Below the pieces are notes generated by a model. It saw only the letters and a list, made by a program, of their open reading frames with translations, ran no database searches and was not told where the DNA came from. From Aquilaria yunnanensis (Eukaryota; Streptophyta; Magnoliopsida; Malvales; Thymelaeaceae): 64,000 bases of DNA. How positions within the stretch are numbered: position 1 is the stretch's first letter; each line of letters opens with the position of its first letter. Shown here in pieces: positions 1 to 11,317 of the stretch. A program made the position numbers and the translations under genes. The stretch spans positions 40,766,501 to 40,830,500 of the forward strand of contig CM077593.1 of assembly GCA_039654915.1 (NCBI GenBank). Direction: 5' to 3'.

Positions 1-1253
1 ATTGGTCCTTCAGTTCGAATGTGATCAGATTTTGGCCTTCTTATCCGGAGCTCCTCAGCTATCATGTGCTGCTCCGCCCTTCGGTAGAATTCTCCGAGGG
101 AGTCCAGGGGATCTTTGGAGAACTCATAGAAAAGCTGTGAGTCTCTCTGAAGTCCCCTAATCATTGCGAGGATACGGATCTTGGGCCGGAAGTCCAGGAC
201 ACTTAGGACTTCCTGATTAAACCTCTTGACATAGTCACGAATAGTTTCCCCATTCCTCTATGCTATGTCGAACATCTGGACGGGCATCTTTGCCGTCGGT
301 CTGCTTCTAATGAACTGCTGAATGAAGGCAGTGGACAACTCCTGGAAACCCATTATCGTTCCAGAGGCCAAGGAGTTATACCATGCTGTTGCCGGTCTAG
401 AGAGGGTGACCTCAAAGCATTTGCAGAGGGTGGCATCATCAGCACCATGTAGCACCATGCTACGTCTATACTTCGTGAGGTGGGCTTGGGGATTGCTACG
501 ACCATCGTATGTCTCCAAATGCGGTACTCGAAAGTCGCTTAGCATAGGTGCCTCGATTACCGCACGGACGAAGGGTGACTCTTTTCCGGTGAAGGTCTCC
601 GACAACCTTGACTAGATGGGCTTTTGAGAAATCTGCCTCTCTACGTTTTCCAAACATTCCAGGATCTTCTCCATGAGGGCGGTAGTACTGTTTTCTTCTC
701 GTTGCTTGGTGAATTCCGGCAACGAAGAGCGACGTCTCCTTTTTGGGGAGTAACTTCGTTGGCGTGGGGATTGTGACCTCTCATCTGGTGATGACCTCCA
801 CCAACGGGAAGTTTTTGGTACTTTTGACCCCATATCTCCAGCACGATGACCTCTAGGGGGTACGTCCTCTGTTGAGGACTCGTCGTTGAAGTCACCACTT
901 CCTGAACTCCGGTGAGTAGACTTTGGACTTCTCTCCCGGCGGGTAACTGGTGAAGCAGCCCTTCGGCCTGAAGGTGGTTGTGACCACCTTTGGTCAAGCT
1001 GTTGTGTCATCTCAGCCATAATAGAGCGCTGAAAGTCACACAGGAAGCTCATCATGACTATCAGAGGACGTTCGTCCTCAGGCAAAGAAGTCCCTACGGT
1101 GGGTTGTTCGATCGCCGGCTGAGTTTCCAGCGTGAACGAGGACTACGGGAGTCCTTTGTCCTTAGAACGTCGGGTCTCAATGACGGCGACTTGGGGGTGA
1201 GTTTCCACAGACGGCGCCAAATGATGCCCATTGACATCCTCATTGAATGACAT
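1..1253 (-). pseudogene. E1 gag, decayed, 3' part outside window
   Basis: Reads leftwards from an ATG at 1251-1253 that lies inside the LTR, through the PBS, into a Gag like that of A2. Recognisable blocks are the N-terminal segment with ETRRSKDKGLP, the SFLCDFQRS block, a serine/arginine-rich stretch, and the capsid-like block AHLTKYRRSMVLHGADDATL. Three in-frame stops are visible: near 1145 (where A2 has an Arg codon), at 612-614 (after QKPI) and at about 255-257. The frame otherwise holds well. Gag packages element RNA into particles; this copy cannot make a full one. Confidence 0.8.
1201..1221 (-). other. E1 primer-binding site
   Basis: Minus-strand TTTGGCGCCGTCTGTGG directly follows the LTR. 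The same site is found in A1, A2, B1 and B2. The first nine bases, TGGCGCCGT, fit the 3' end of a plant tRNA-Asp from memory, and later bases fit less well, so the primer tRNA is not settled. Confidence 0.75.
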
Positions 1254-2083
1254 GCTGGACTGGAGTTGGGACTTCCGGTGTGAAGGCGCCTGAAATACTC
1301 AAAAGAACAAGGGTTAGGAGCTCCCCGGAGTGTGTTTCCGAGGGAGGAGCCTCCGACGCCCAAGTCAGTATTTGGCAAGTAAGGAGTAGAGAGTAGAGAG
1401 TAAAAGAGTAGAGAGTTCTCTATCTTACCAAGGTTACTCCCAGGTATTTATAGGAGGGCGTAGGGAGGAGGCCGTTTGACACAGCCCACTCAGATCATGA
1501 CACGTGTATGGTCGGATGTAGTCTGTACCTTCGAAGATAGGTATCTCCAGCTGGTCATAGGTTGCTCTGGCCTGAGGTCAGGGCCATGTAGGAGTTTTGT
1601 GTCAAGGGCGTGTGCGAGGTCTCTGAGTCAGAGGCTCTTTAACCGTTTTTGTCGTATCCCCGCAAGACCTCTTCGAGGAGCTAGACCCCTTCGGAGCTTG
1701 AGACTTCTTCGGGGGAGTAGGACCCTGCGGACTGACGTTACCTCTAAGGAGCGGTAAAAGCGATCCCTCGGGAGATAGGGGCGCCTTTGGGAAAATTTTT
1801 CCTTTCCGAGGTCGGGAGTATATGCTTTACCCGAGGTCGGTCCAATCATATTTCGAAGGTGGTTGTTGACTGCAGAGGTCAGGGCTATGTCCCCACCGAG
1901 GGTGGTTTCTAACTATGTGATATGGGGATCTTGGAGGCATGGGCCCCTCGGTCATAGGATGGTGCTTATTCCGAGGATGGTGAGGACCCCTTAATTACCA
2001 AGGTTGGTCACACGTATTTTCGAGGTTGGTACTCATAAGGTTAGTTTAGGAATTCTCCAAGGGTGATAGCCGTTTGGCTATCA
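1222..2083 (-). repeat. E1 5' LTR (862 bp)
   Basis: Begins TGATGCCC and ends GGCTATCA in plus orientation, giving TG...CA ends. It directly abuts a PBS. On the minus strand it carries a CACGTG G-box (1501-1506), then a TATAAATA box (plus-strand TATTTATA at 1445-1452). Its U3 end is a perfect GATAGCC/GGCTATC inverted repeat (2064-2083). Confidence 0.85.
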
Positions 2084-2359
2084 ACTTGGACAACTTATTT
2101 CCAGCCATTTTGGCTAGGAAAATGACGGATTTTGGCCTCTTTTAACCTTGTCAAAAAATCATTTTAACTTTAGGCAAGAATGTGGTCACTTAAGCACTTT
2201 AGTTGGCATTATGCCATAATTGATCAACTTTGCATTTTTAAGCATTTTAGTCCCCAACGATATCCTTAATTCCATCCATGTCCTTTCTTCATAATTTCAT
2301 CCATGTCCTTCTTATAGTCATCTTTAGAATTTGTGCAATTGAGTACCCAACTTTTGTAA
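2084..2359. other. AT-rich DNA, no gene seen
   Basis: Low-GC sequence between E1 and element D with no ORF of note. It contains a short imperfect direct repeat of ATCCATGTCCTT near 2275-2315. Together with 5127-5330 it is the sequence into which D inserted; it may be host DNA or an older unrecognised element. Confidence 0.6.
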
Positions 2360-5121
2360 TGTAATGCCCGGACAATCCAAAGTGATTAGGTCCCGGGTTA
2401 AATGGATTTGGAGCATAAGAATTTTTCCTTAATTAGGAATTTAGCTCAATTAAATTGAGAAGACAATATGGCATGTGCATAATTGAGTGTTGAACATCTT
2501 AAAAATAAGCTTGGCTTAGGCCAAGAGAAATAGTAATGAAAATGGTGGTTTTTAAAGATGAGGGACTAAATTGAACAAAGGGATTTTTAGTGGTTGGGCT
2601 CAATTGCCCAAATTTAGAAAGTTGGAGGACTAAAGGGGGAATTATGCCATTTTAATGGCTTTGGATGCCTTAGCCAGCCATGCCCCTCCAATTCCCAATA
2701 TTTTATGTCACCTTCCTCCAAATCCTATTATTTTAATCCACCTCCCATCCTTAGTCATCACCTTGGATTCTTTCTTCACCTACTTTTGACTTTTTCTACC
2801 AAACTTACACAAAAGTCTTCCAATTAGTCTTCATCTCTTTTAATCTTGTCTCCCACCTTCCAAGCACATTATACACTCATTTTCCTTCCCATATGGCTGG
2901 CCATTACCTTCCCACACATTAAAACATAATCACTCCACTCATTCAAAGCCATTTGCTCTCAAACTCTCTCATTCTCTCTCCATTTTCTTCCATACCAAGT
3001 CTCATCATTCCAAACACATTTCCAACTCTTTTCTCATCCAAATATTCGTCCATAGCTAGAAATAATCATTCCTCAAATTAAAACCAAGTATTCTTGGTTG
3101 AATTCAAGCTCTAAGACCATAAAGAGCAAGAATCAGATGAAGAATTCAAAGAAAACCAAGGAGGAAAATTTGGCCATTTCCATTTCTTGGAGGTTTTAAG
3201 CTCTACTCAAGGAACTCTTTGTGTGATTGAGTTTCTAAGTTCATTAGAAGCAAGAAATCAAGAAGAAGCTTGAAGAACATCAAGCACAATAAATTGGCGT
3301 TACCTCTTCTGTGAGGTTCTGTAAGTGTACACCAAGTGTTCTTGGTATTTTGTGTTATTTGGGTTAATCACCAAGATTTCTTGGTATCTTATGGTTACTA
3401 ATAAAATTCGGCCCATCTTGGTTCTTATGCTAGAAAACAATTTCTAGAGTCAACAAGCAAGGAAAACGAAGGAAAATAAGCTTCTAAAGCTTTCGGTGTT
3501 GTGGGTAAGGATTCCTATACTCACTTTATTGCATGGCCTAGTTCCATGGATTTTTTGTGTGAGTATTCGGGCCCCTAGGTGATGGTCAAAGAACCATGTG
3601 ATCCTAGGAGTGCTAAGAGGGCTTAAGTTATGTTATTGCTTCGGCAATTCTGTTTTGCTCATGAGCTAAGTTAAGTAAGCAAGCATTATGGGCTAGGAGT
3701 TAAGGCGGCCACCTTAATTCCTATGCTAAGTGAGCTCTCCGAAAACATTAAGTATATGAAATTAATGAACTAAAACTTGAGGGATGCTTGCTGCCCTTCT
3801 GTGAACAAAGTGTTAAGTGGCGTGTGTTTGTGTGCTTCTTTGATTTGTTGTGCATGCTAACCCCCGATTATGATATTATTGCTATATGCATGTATCTTTT
3901 TGTTTTCTTTGTCTTTATGTTTTCTTTGCAGGAATAAGGATTATTTTGCCATTACATTCTTGGCATATGTTAGGCCTTGGAGGCCATAAGTTAGGCATTG
4001 GATGCCACGGAATCCTTATTGAGTTTTATAACTCACCCGCCCTACTCTACTTTTGTAGGTAAAGGTTTGCTTGAAAGATCAAGCTAAGAGTCTTGAGTAC
4101 TCTTTCTGTATTCTAAGGTTGGATTTGTGTATGGTATTGCTCAAAATATTCTAAGTATTCTAAGTATATAAGCTGCTTGTAAACAAGCTAAAAAAAATGT
4201 GGACTTTCTGTGCAGGACTTGAAGTCTTAGAATTGTGGGAACAAGGTCTATTAAGGTGGAAATTTGTGTTCCATGGCTTTGTGAATTTATGGGTTGCTTT
4301 TAAGCATGTTTTTGTTGGTCTAACTTTAGTGACCAAATTATGGACTTAGCTAAAATTTGGCCAAAACTTGGCTTTGGGCTTGTATTATGGACTTGGACAT
4401 TTTCGGGTATTTTTATTGCTTGGTGGACTTACCAAGGCCCATGCATGAATTTATGGGTTATGTTTTCATGAAATTTGAAGCATGTTGAAATTGGGCTTAA
4501 ATAAGAACTTAAAAATTTTGATTTTATTCTTGGTTAATTTTGGGCCATATGCATGTTAAGTACTAAAAGGCCCATAAGCCCATGTCTATGTTAAAAGCAT
4601 GCAATGTTTGGCTATGTATGCTCATTTAGTAAAGAACATGCAAGTAAACTTAGAAAAAGCATGAAATTGGATGCTTGTGTAAAGTTTGGCTAATAAGAAA
4701 TTTAAATGCACGTATGTGAATTAATACATGCCTAAGCATTAGTTGCATTTAAAGGCATTAAGTGATTATGTGCACTAGTGAACTCCAAAACGCATAAGCA
4801 TGCAAAGCATATGCATGAAAATAAGTTTTTAAACTTAAGTTGGTGTTTTAGTTGCCATGCATATTCTTGGCTAAGCTCGGTAAAGACCATGAAAATGAAC
4901 ACATGAAATCCACATAGGCACTAGCTTGTTTCTGAGAGCACATCAACTTAACCTTAATTAAAGTACTTAACGAGCTAGTACCGATAAGTATCCTGGGGTT
5001 CGTGCCCATAAGTCTTAGTGAGTTTTAAAAGCCCCTTCTGTGTAATGAAAACTTCCGCTGCATGTTTAAAAAAAAAAAAAAATCAGGCCCAAATGGGCCA
5101 GGGGCAGTTTAGGGCACGACA
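2360..5121. mobile_element. D: 2,762-bp element, probable solo LTR
   Basis: Starts TGTAATGCCC, ends GGGCACGACA, and is flanked on both sides by TGTAA (2355-2359 and 5122-5126). TG...CA ends with a perfect 5-bp TSD mark an LTR-retrotransposon insertion. No coding frame, PBS or internal repeat of its ends was found, so it is best read as a solo LTR left by LTR-LTR recombination. A 15-bp A-run sits about 40 bp before the right end. LTRs this long are typical of plant Del/Tekay chromoviruses, but that assignment is inference. A large non-coding (LARD-like) element is the alternative. Confidence 0.75.
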
Positions 5122-5126
5122 TGTAA

Positions 5127-5330
5127 CCTTACAATTTAGTCTATAGGTTACTTGAAAATTAAGCGATGTGCCAATGCTTTCTTAAGGACCAAGCTATGAT
5201 TGTTTTTGGCACTTAAGGGGGTGTATATTGAATACTTTACACTTCACAAATCATATACTATGGTGAAAATTAAAGCATATAAGTTTAGGTCCTTATGCTG
5301 TAATTTTCCCATTTTATGAAGGTGTAACAC
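5127..5330. other. AT-rich DNA between D and G1, no gene seen
   Basis: Continues the sequence of 2084-2359 after element D. It ends where recognisable G1 LTR begins, near CCCCCAAAT at about 5331. No ORF or structural feature was found. Confidence 0.55.
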
Positions 5331-5629
5331 CCCCAAATCTGGCCATCCACATGTATGGATCTTTTTTACTTGGGCAAAATGGTTTTCTCCGCAGCTTCCC
5401 TATATATACCTGTGAGGCTCCTAGGTAATACCATCTGGCCACATACGCATCCCTCTCTTTTGCTCTCTCATACTTAGCATACACATTCTAACTTAGGCGT
5501 CGAAGGTTCCTTCCTTGATAATACTCCGAGGAACCGCTTGACCCTTGTTCTTCACTGCTGCAAACACCACAAAAGCAAAGCACCTTCGAAGGCCAATAGG
5601 TCATATATAGAGGATGTCTTGGGGCATCA
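5331..5629 (+). repeat. G1 5' LTR, 5'-truncated
   Basis: Matches the last ~300 bp of the G1 3' LTR (about 30290-30589), including the TATATATA box (5401) and the stretch CTCTCTTTTGCTCTCTCATA. The U3 half is absent. It ends GGGGCATCA next to a degenerate PBS. Confidence 0.75.
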
Positions 5630-6113
5630 CTTGGTGCCATTTGTGGGAACCCATTCCCAGGTTGCTGTTGTGGAAACTCAACGTTCTAAGAACAAAGGAC
5701 TTCCTAAGTCTGAGTCTACACCTAAGCCTTAAGCAACAACAAATCAACCACCCCTGGAGCCTTCTTTGCCTGAGGACAAGCGTTATGTGACAATCATAAT
5801 AGGCTTCCTACACAACTTTCAGCGTTCCATTGTGGCTTAAATGACTCAGCAACTTGACCAATGGTGGTCACAAGCTCGTTCGCACACAAGGGCACCCTCC
5901 CTAAAAGCCCACCTGGAAAGAGGTCCCAGATCACCTCGCCAAAGCTTGGCCAGATAAGCCTTCATGATGAGTCCTTAACGGAGAACTTGCTGTCAAACGA
6001 GCACAACATGGCGAGGTCAAGATCAAGAGAGCAAAGGGTTTCACAACAACGGAGTCCTTTTCCCTAGGGGAAGACTCCATCTCCTCACCGGTTAAGCTAT
6101 TCACCCAGAAAGG
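5610..6113 (+). pseudogene. G1 gag fragment
   Basis: Reads EDVLGHHL across the LTR-PBS junction, then ETQRSKNKGLPKS, the counterpart of ETRRSKDKGLPRS in A2. Stops follow (TAA after ESTPKP near 5730, and one before MTQQLDQ near 5838), and later parts survive in pieces with a serine/arginine-rich tract. It is cut at 6113 by copia K1, at roughly residue 170 of the A2 Gag. It is non-functional. Confidence 0.7.
5630..5650 (+). other. G1 degenerate primer-binding site
   Basis: CTTGGTGCCATTTGTGGGAA follows the LTR end. It is the PBS of the other gypsy elements (TTTGGCGCCGTCTGTGGGAA) with four changes, three of them C to T or G to A type transitions. Confidence 0.7.
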
Positions 6114-7531
6114 TGTTGGGTTTCGGGAGCCAAATAGCTCAGCGGAATTTAACCGAAACCCTCTAGGATCCAAGTGAAATGAAGTAACCCGGATGTTTGA
6201 AAATTTTCATACCTAATTTTCGGTTAAGATCTCTCACTCAACTGTAGAGTCGAATCACAAAACCTGAACAGTTGACGTGTTCAGGCTCTCTATGGTATCT
6301 ACATGAGCCTCTCGGAATCACCACGCTTCCACCACGTCCCAGCAGATGCGTTTCTCTTGCGCTCGTAGTGCTAGCTTGCGTCCTCCAAGGAATTGCAAGA
6401 GAATAGTGCGGCTGTCCTTTTAGGAGGCTAGGGCAAGGAGACCTACAAATTTCTCACTAAAAGTTGTATTGATAGTGAGACTCAACTTCCAGGCCTAATG
6501 GGTTTCAAAGCCCCAATCCAATTAGGCTTTAATTTCGGGCTTAATAATGGCTCAACTCTTGGGTCCATTATTAATACGAAATTAAAGTGAAACCATAACC
6601 CAAATAATTAGCCCATGCACTCTAATGATCCAAATAGCTCTATGTGTGCAACCCAATAGGCTCTTGCCACGTTGGCAATGATCATAAATCACATTTATGA
6701 TCATAAGTAATGAGCGGTGTCTAGCAACACATCATTGCTACCCAAGTGACAAAATTGTCGATGATTCGACTAAACCTTTATGATCATCACCGATATATGC
6801 CATTGTCCCTTTATCCAAGATATCAAGACTAAGCACAAGACACGGAATGTGTTACTCTCGTATAGCCCAATCTTTGGTTTCTTGATTACCGAGTAGACCA
6901 ACTTAAACTGATGACATTGATATCGTATATCAACTCATCCGAGCATAGCCATGCATTTTTCTAAGTCTTACTCTATCAAGGGGCCCGAAGATATCACTCC
7001 CGTTACATAGGAGGGACAAATCCCATCTTGATCATACAAATCCTTCCGCATGATATGTGACATACCCAATGACCTCCTTCAAGTTCACTCAGTTACGAGC
7101 AACAAAGGAAAGTATCAAAGTATGTGACTCACACGTAGGGAACCTTGATGATCTTAGGTCGAAGAACTACGTATACCATGATCACTATGAGGATGACTTA
7201 TGACACTCATATAACGATCCATGAAGTGTTCTCATGGTGGGTCGGTCCAGTACACAAGTTCTCCAACTTGTACCCATATGTAGACTATATATCTCATATT
7301 AGTCTCCACATATGCTAGTCATTATGTATTATTGCAACCCGCTTCACAATAATACTAGACTATGGACATTTAAGAATATCATTATTCTAGGGTTACAATT
7401 ACGTTTATTACGTTACGCAGAAACAAAAAAAACAAACATAATTGCTGGATTAATGCCTTAGTAAAATATCATGACTCAATGTACAAAAATAAAATCATCT
7501 CATGATTGGCCTTTTGGGCACAACACTAACA
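6114..7531 (-). repeat. K1 3' LTR (1,418 bp)
   Basis: On the minus strand it runs TGTTAGTGTTGTGCCC ... AACCCAACA. It is the only complete copy of this copia LTR in the window; 25680-26750 and K2 are the other copies. Confidence 0.9.
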
Positions 7532-9079
7532 ATCTCCCACTTGCACTAAAAGCCAATCATTCATGTATCTAATACCGATGGACCTAGAATGGCTATCATG
7601 CTTCTGCTGCGGAAGGGGCTTTGTCAGTGGATCAGCAATGTTGCTATCTGTCGAAGTCCTGCATATCCTTACATCACCCCTCTCGATGATCTCCCTGATG
7701 AGATGATAGCATCGGAGTATGTGTTTGGATCACTGGTGAGATTGAAGTTCCTTAGCCTGTGCGATTGCTCCATTATTGTCACAATAGAGCTCTATCGGGT
7801 CGGCAACGCTTGGAACCACTCCAAGTTCAGTGATGAACTTCTTGATCCAAACTGCCTCCTTCGCAGCATCAGAGGCGGCAATGTACTCAGATTCTGTTGT
7901 AGAGTCAGCTACTGTCTCTTGCTTTGAACTCTTCCAGCTCACAGCACCACCACCAATACAAAACACATAACCAGATTGCAATCTAAAATCATCCTTATCG
8001 GATTGGAAGCTTGCATCGGTGTAACCCCTTACAACGAGCTCATCTTCACCTCCAAAGACCAAGAATGCATCCTTAGTCCTTCGTAAGTACTTAAGCATGT
8101 TCTTAACAGCTGTCCAGTGACTCTCACTGGGGTTCGATTGGTACCTACTCATCATGCTCAAAGCATATGAGACATTGGGATGAGTGCATATCATGGCATA
8201 CATGATAGATCCAATTGCTGAGGCATATGGAATCTTACTCATGCGCTCTCTCTCCTCGGTTGTACTCGGACATTGAGATCTAGAAAGAGTGATACCATGT
8301 GACATGGGCTAGAATCCTTTCTTGGAATCTTGCATGCCAAACCTGTTTAGCGCGTTGTCAATATATGTACTTTGACTCAGGCCAAGAAACTTTCTAGATC
8401 TATCTCTATAGATCCTGATGCCTAACACATAGGCTGCTTCACCTAAGTCCTTCATAGAGAAACATTTCCCTAGCCAAGTCTTCATAGACTGTAGCTCAGG
8501 AATGTCATTCCCGATGAATAGTATGTCATCTACATACAACACCAAGAAAACAATAACTCTCCCACTAACCTTCTTGTAGACACAAGGTTCATCTTCATTT
8601 TTGATAAAACCAAACTCTTTGATTGCATCATCAAAATGAAGATTCCAACTTCGAGAAGCTTGCTTCAGTCCATAAATAGACCTTTGCAACTTGCACACTT
8701 TATTGGCATTATCAGGAGTGACAAAACCCTCAGGTTGTGTCATGTACACATCCTCAAGTAGCTTTCCATTTAGGAATGCAGTTTTGACATCCATTTGCCA
8801 TATCTCATAATCATAGTGTGCAGCAATAGCAAACAAAATTTGGATGGATTTAAGCATAGCAACTGGTGAAGAAGTTTCATCATAATCAATACCATGAATT
8901 TGCTTGAAACCTTTTGCAACCAATCGTCCCTTAAAGGTAATCACATTACCATCAATGTCAGTTTTCTTCTTGTAAACCCATTTGCACCCTATGGGTTTTA
9001 CCCCTTCAAGTGGGTCAACCAAAGTCCATACTTGGTTTTCATACATGGATTCCATCTCGGATTTCAGGCCACTAGCCAC
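7526..9079 (-). pseudogene. K1 copia reverse transcriptase-RNase H
   Basis: The RT part (9079-8312) shows QMDVKTAFLNG, the YVDDILF active site and the copia thumb. The RNase H part (8305-7730) shows GYTDASF, ESEYIAASDAAKEAVW and LYCDNNGAI, which carry the catalytic acidic residues. Stops interrupt the frame at 8309-8311 (after KKGF) and at 7727-7729 (after QSHQ). Beyond the second stop the frame continues as SKHILRCYHLIREII to a normal C-terminus. At about 9075 the frame shifts by one base relative to the upstream hinge. In life this enzyme copies element RNA to cDNA; this copy is dead. Confidence 0.85.
7532..7543 (-). other. K1 polypurine tract
   Basis: Minus-strand CAAGTGGGAGAT lies directly before the LTR TG. 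It also encodes the last residues of pol, whose stop codon falls inside the LTR (7526-7528). Confidence 0.8.
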
Positions 9080-9080
9080 T

Positions 9081-10166
9081 TCTTAGAGTCAGGCCCCGAC
9101 ATAGCTTGTTGGTAGGTTGTGGGCTCATCCTGATCCATGATCATCACATCACCAGTGTGAGTCATGAGAAATCCATATCTCTCAGGCTCACGCCGAATCC
9201 TACCAGACCTACGTGGGCTCTGTGCTACAAGAACAGACTCTTGAACAACATCTTGCGGTGTCTATTCAGATTCCATTTCCGGTTCGATGTCTCCTTGTTG
9301 TTCTTGAATTTCTTCAAGTTCTACTTTCCTCCCACTAGTTCCTTTAGAGAGAAACTTTTTCTCCAAAAAGACACCAATTCAAGCAACAAACACTTTTTCC
9401 TCAGAAGGATTGTAGAAATAGTAACCCTTTGTTTCTTTGGGATACCCAACAAAAAGACATTTTTGAGAGTTGGGCCCTAGTTTGTTAGAGGATTGACATT
9501 TCACATAAGCGTCACAGCCCCAAATCTTCATAAAAGACAAATTGGGACGCCTCCCACTCCATATCTCATATGGTGTCTTTTGAACTGATTTAGATAGAAC
9601 TCGGTTTAGTGTAAAAGTGGTTGTCTCTAGAGCATGTCCCCAAAAGGAGTTTGGAAGGTCAACTTGACTCATCATAGAGCGAACCATGTTTAACAGAGTT
9701 CAATTTCTCCTTTCAGATACACCATTCCATTGAGGTGTACCTGGTGGAGTGAGTTGTGATACTATACCGCACTCCTTCAGATAGTCAAGGAATTTTCAAT
9801 CCAAGTACTCTCCACCTCGATCTGATCAAAGCACTTTAACACTCTTCCCGAGTTGATTCTCTACTTCATTCTTGAATTCTTTGAACTTTTCAAAGGATTC
9901 TGACTTGTGTCTCATAAGATACACATAGCCATATCTGTTGAAGTCATCAATGAAAGTAATGAAGTATTGGAAACCTCCTCTAGCTTGTGTAGACATAGGG
10001 CCACATACATCACTATGTATGAGTCCTAGTAAGTCATTAGCCCTTTCACTTTGCCCTGTGAATGGGGCTTTGGCCATCTTGCCCAACAAACATGACTCAC
10101 ATGTCTCATATGATTTCAAAATCAATTGAGTCCAAGAGTCCATCTTTATGGAGCTTGGATAGGTGG
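9081..10166 (-). pseudogene. K1 copia integrase, catalytic core and C-terminal part
   Basis: The minus strand reads the zinc-binding end (CESCLLGKMAKAPF), the first catalytic Asp in HSDVCGPM, IDDFNRYGYVYL, the second Asp in SDRGGEY and the Glu in NGVSERRN. It then gives the C-terminal KIWGCDAYVK region and the hinge to RT (SGRIRREPERYGF). Stops where Arg codons are expected sit at 9826-9828 (before SDRGGEY) and after RRN near 9695; both look like CGA to TGA changes. The 5' end of this block is interrupted by element A1 at 10167. Confidence 0.8.
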
Positions 10167-11033
10167 TGATAGCCAAAGGCTGTCGCCTCAATCTGGCCGA
10201 ATACCCTGCCACAACAACGGCCAGAAGAACTGGCGCTTCCCAGGAATAGGTGGAATCATGCACCTCGGGAGATAGCCTGAGAGCTCCGAGCCTCGGCACG
10301 CCAGTAAAACTTGAGGACTCCATTCGCCCCCCAAGGTTGTGAACAACGCGGCTTCGGAAAAGTGGCACCAGACATTGCTGCCCGAATATGATATCCCCGA
10401 AGGCGGAACCCCCTGGAACTGGGAACCCCCGAACTGAGGGTAGGCTTCCCGAAGAGGCTCTGTCCGAACTAGAGGACGACCTCGCCCAGGGACCTCGGGA
10501 GTACGGCAGGCGCATTTAAGGAAGCATTTAAGGAAGCCTCTGACACGTCCCACCACAGACGTAAAAAGTCGCCCTGACGCGCAGACGCCATCAGAATCAT
10601 ATCATGGCCCGTCTCAGCACAAGGCTCGAGGCCATCTAGTTACCAACTATCTGTCCCCTACGCCCAGACGTTCAGGAGCATCCGACCGCACACGTGTCAT
10701 GATCTGAACGGGCTAGGTATTCCTATATATACAGGAAATAAATACTTGACAGGAGGTTGGCAGGCCGGATATACAGCTCCCACACCCTGAGAAAATACCA
10801 GGCGAGACTTTTCTGCCTTTCTCTTTGAGCTAGTGACTTTCTCCTTCTTCCGGCCACCACTGACTTGGGTGTCGGAGGCTCCCCCCCCGGAAAAACACTC
10901 CGGGGGCCTCCTAACCCTGTTTACCAGCTTTTCAGGTACTCTCCTTGGGGAGATCCACCTTCCAGGCATTCTTCCTCCTAGAAGTCTCCTCAACAGTCAT
11001 CCTGACTCACAACGATGAGGCCTTAGGCCATCA
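10167..11033 (+). repeat. A1 5' LTR (867 bp)
   Basis: TGATAGCC...GGCCATCA ends. It carries a CACGTG G-box at 10691 and a TATATATA box at 10734-10741. The gag start codon present in other A LTRs is CTG here (11002-11004). Confidence 0.93.
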
Positions 11034-11317
11034 TTTGGCGCCGTCTGTGGGAACCCGCTCGCAGATTGCCGTCGTTGAGACTCGGCGTTCTAAGGACAAG
11101 GGACTCCCAAGGTCCTCGTCCGCGCCTGAGATACAACCGGCTGCTGAGCAAACACTCCCAGAGACTTCTACGCCCGAGGAGGACCGCCCTCTGGTAATCA
11201 CCATGAGCTTCTTGAGGGACTTTCAGCGCTCGGTCGTTGCTGAAATGACTCAGCAGATCGACCGAAGATGGCCACAGCAGTCACAGGCCCAGAAACCCTC
11301 CTCATCAACACGCCCTC
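11002..11317 (+). pseudogene. A1 gag fragment
   Basis: The first ~105 codons of Gag (THNDEALGHHLAPSVG, ETRRSKDKGLPRSSS, SFLRDFQRSVVAEMTQQ) run open from the LTR through the PBS and then straight into the 3' LTR at 11318. The start ATG has become CTG. No functional product is expected. Confidence 0.85.
11034..11054 (+). other. A1 primer-binding site
   Basis: TTTGGCGCCGTCTGTGGGAA follows the LTR, identical to the PBS of A2 and B1. Confidence 0.8.

Larger units (their letters stand above)
1..2083 (-). mobile_element. E1: Ty3/gypsy (Tat-type) element, 5' end only
   Basis: Minus-strand gypsy element whose 5' LTR lies at 1222-2083, followed leftwards by a PBS and a decayed gag. The rest of the element lies beyond the left edge. 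The gag homology, the PBS and the LTR ends match the other gypsy elements in this window, so it belongs to the same Tat-type group as A, B and C but is a separate, older family. The TSD cannot be tested because only one end is present; the bases just outside the LTR are ACTTG (2084-2088). Confidence 0.85.

Noticed and set aside
2084..5330. A host gene in the AT-rich region
   Set aside because: No frame above about 60 codons, and the central 2.76 kb is an insertion with its own TSD.
5327..5340. TGTAACACCCCC as the start of another LTR
   Set aside because: It resembles a common plant LTR start, but the following sequence is G1 LTR, and no matching end or TSD was found.
7589..7927. A 112-codon plus-strand ORF
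   Set aside because: It is the reverse shadow of the copia RNase H, which has clear motifs on the minus strand.
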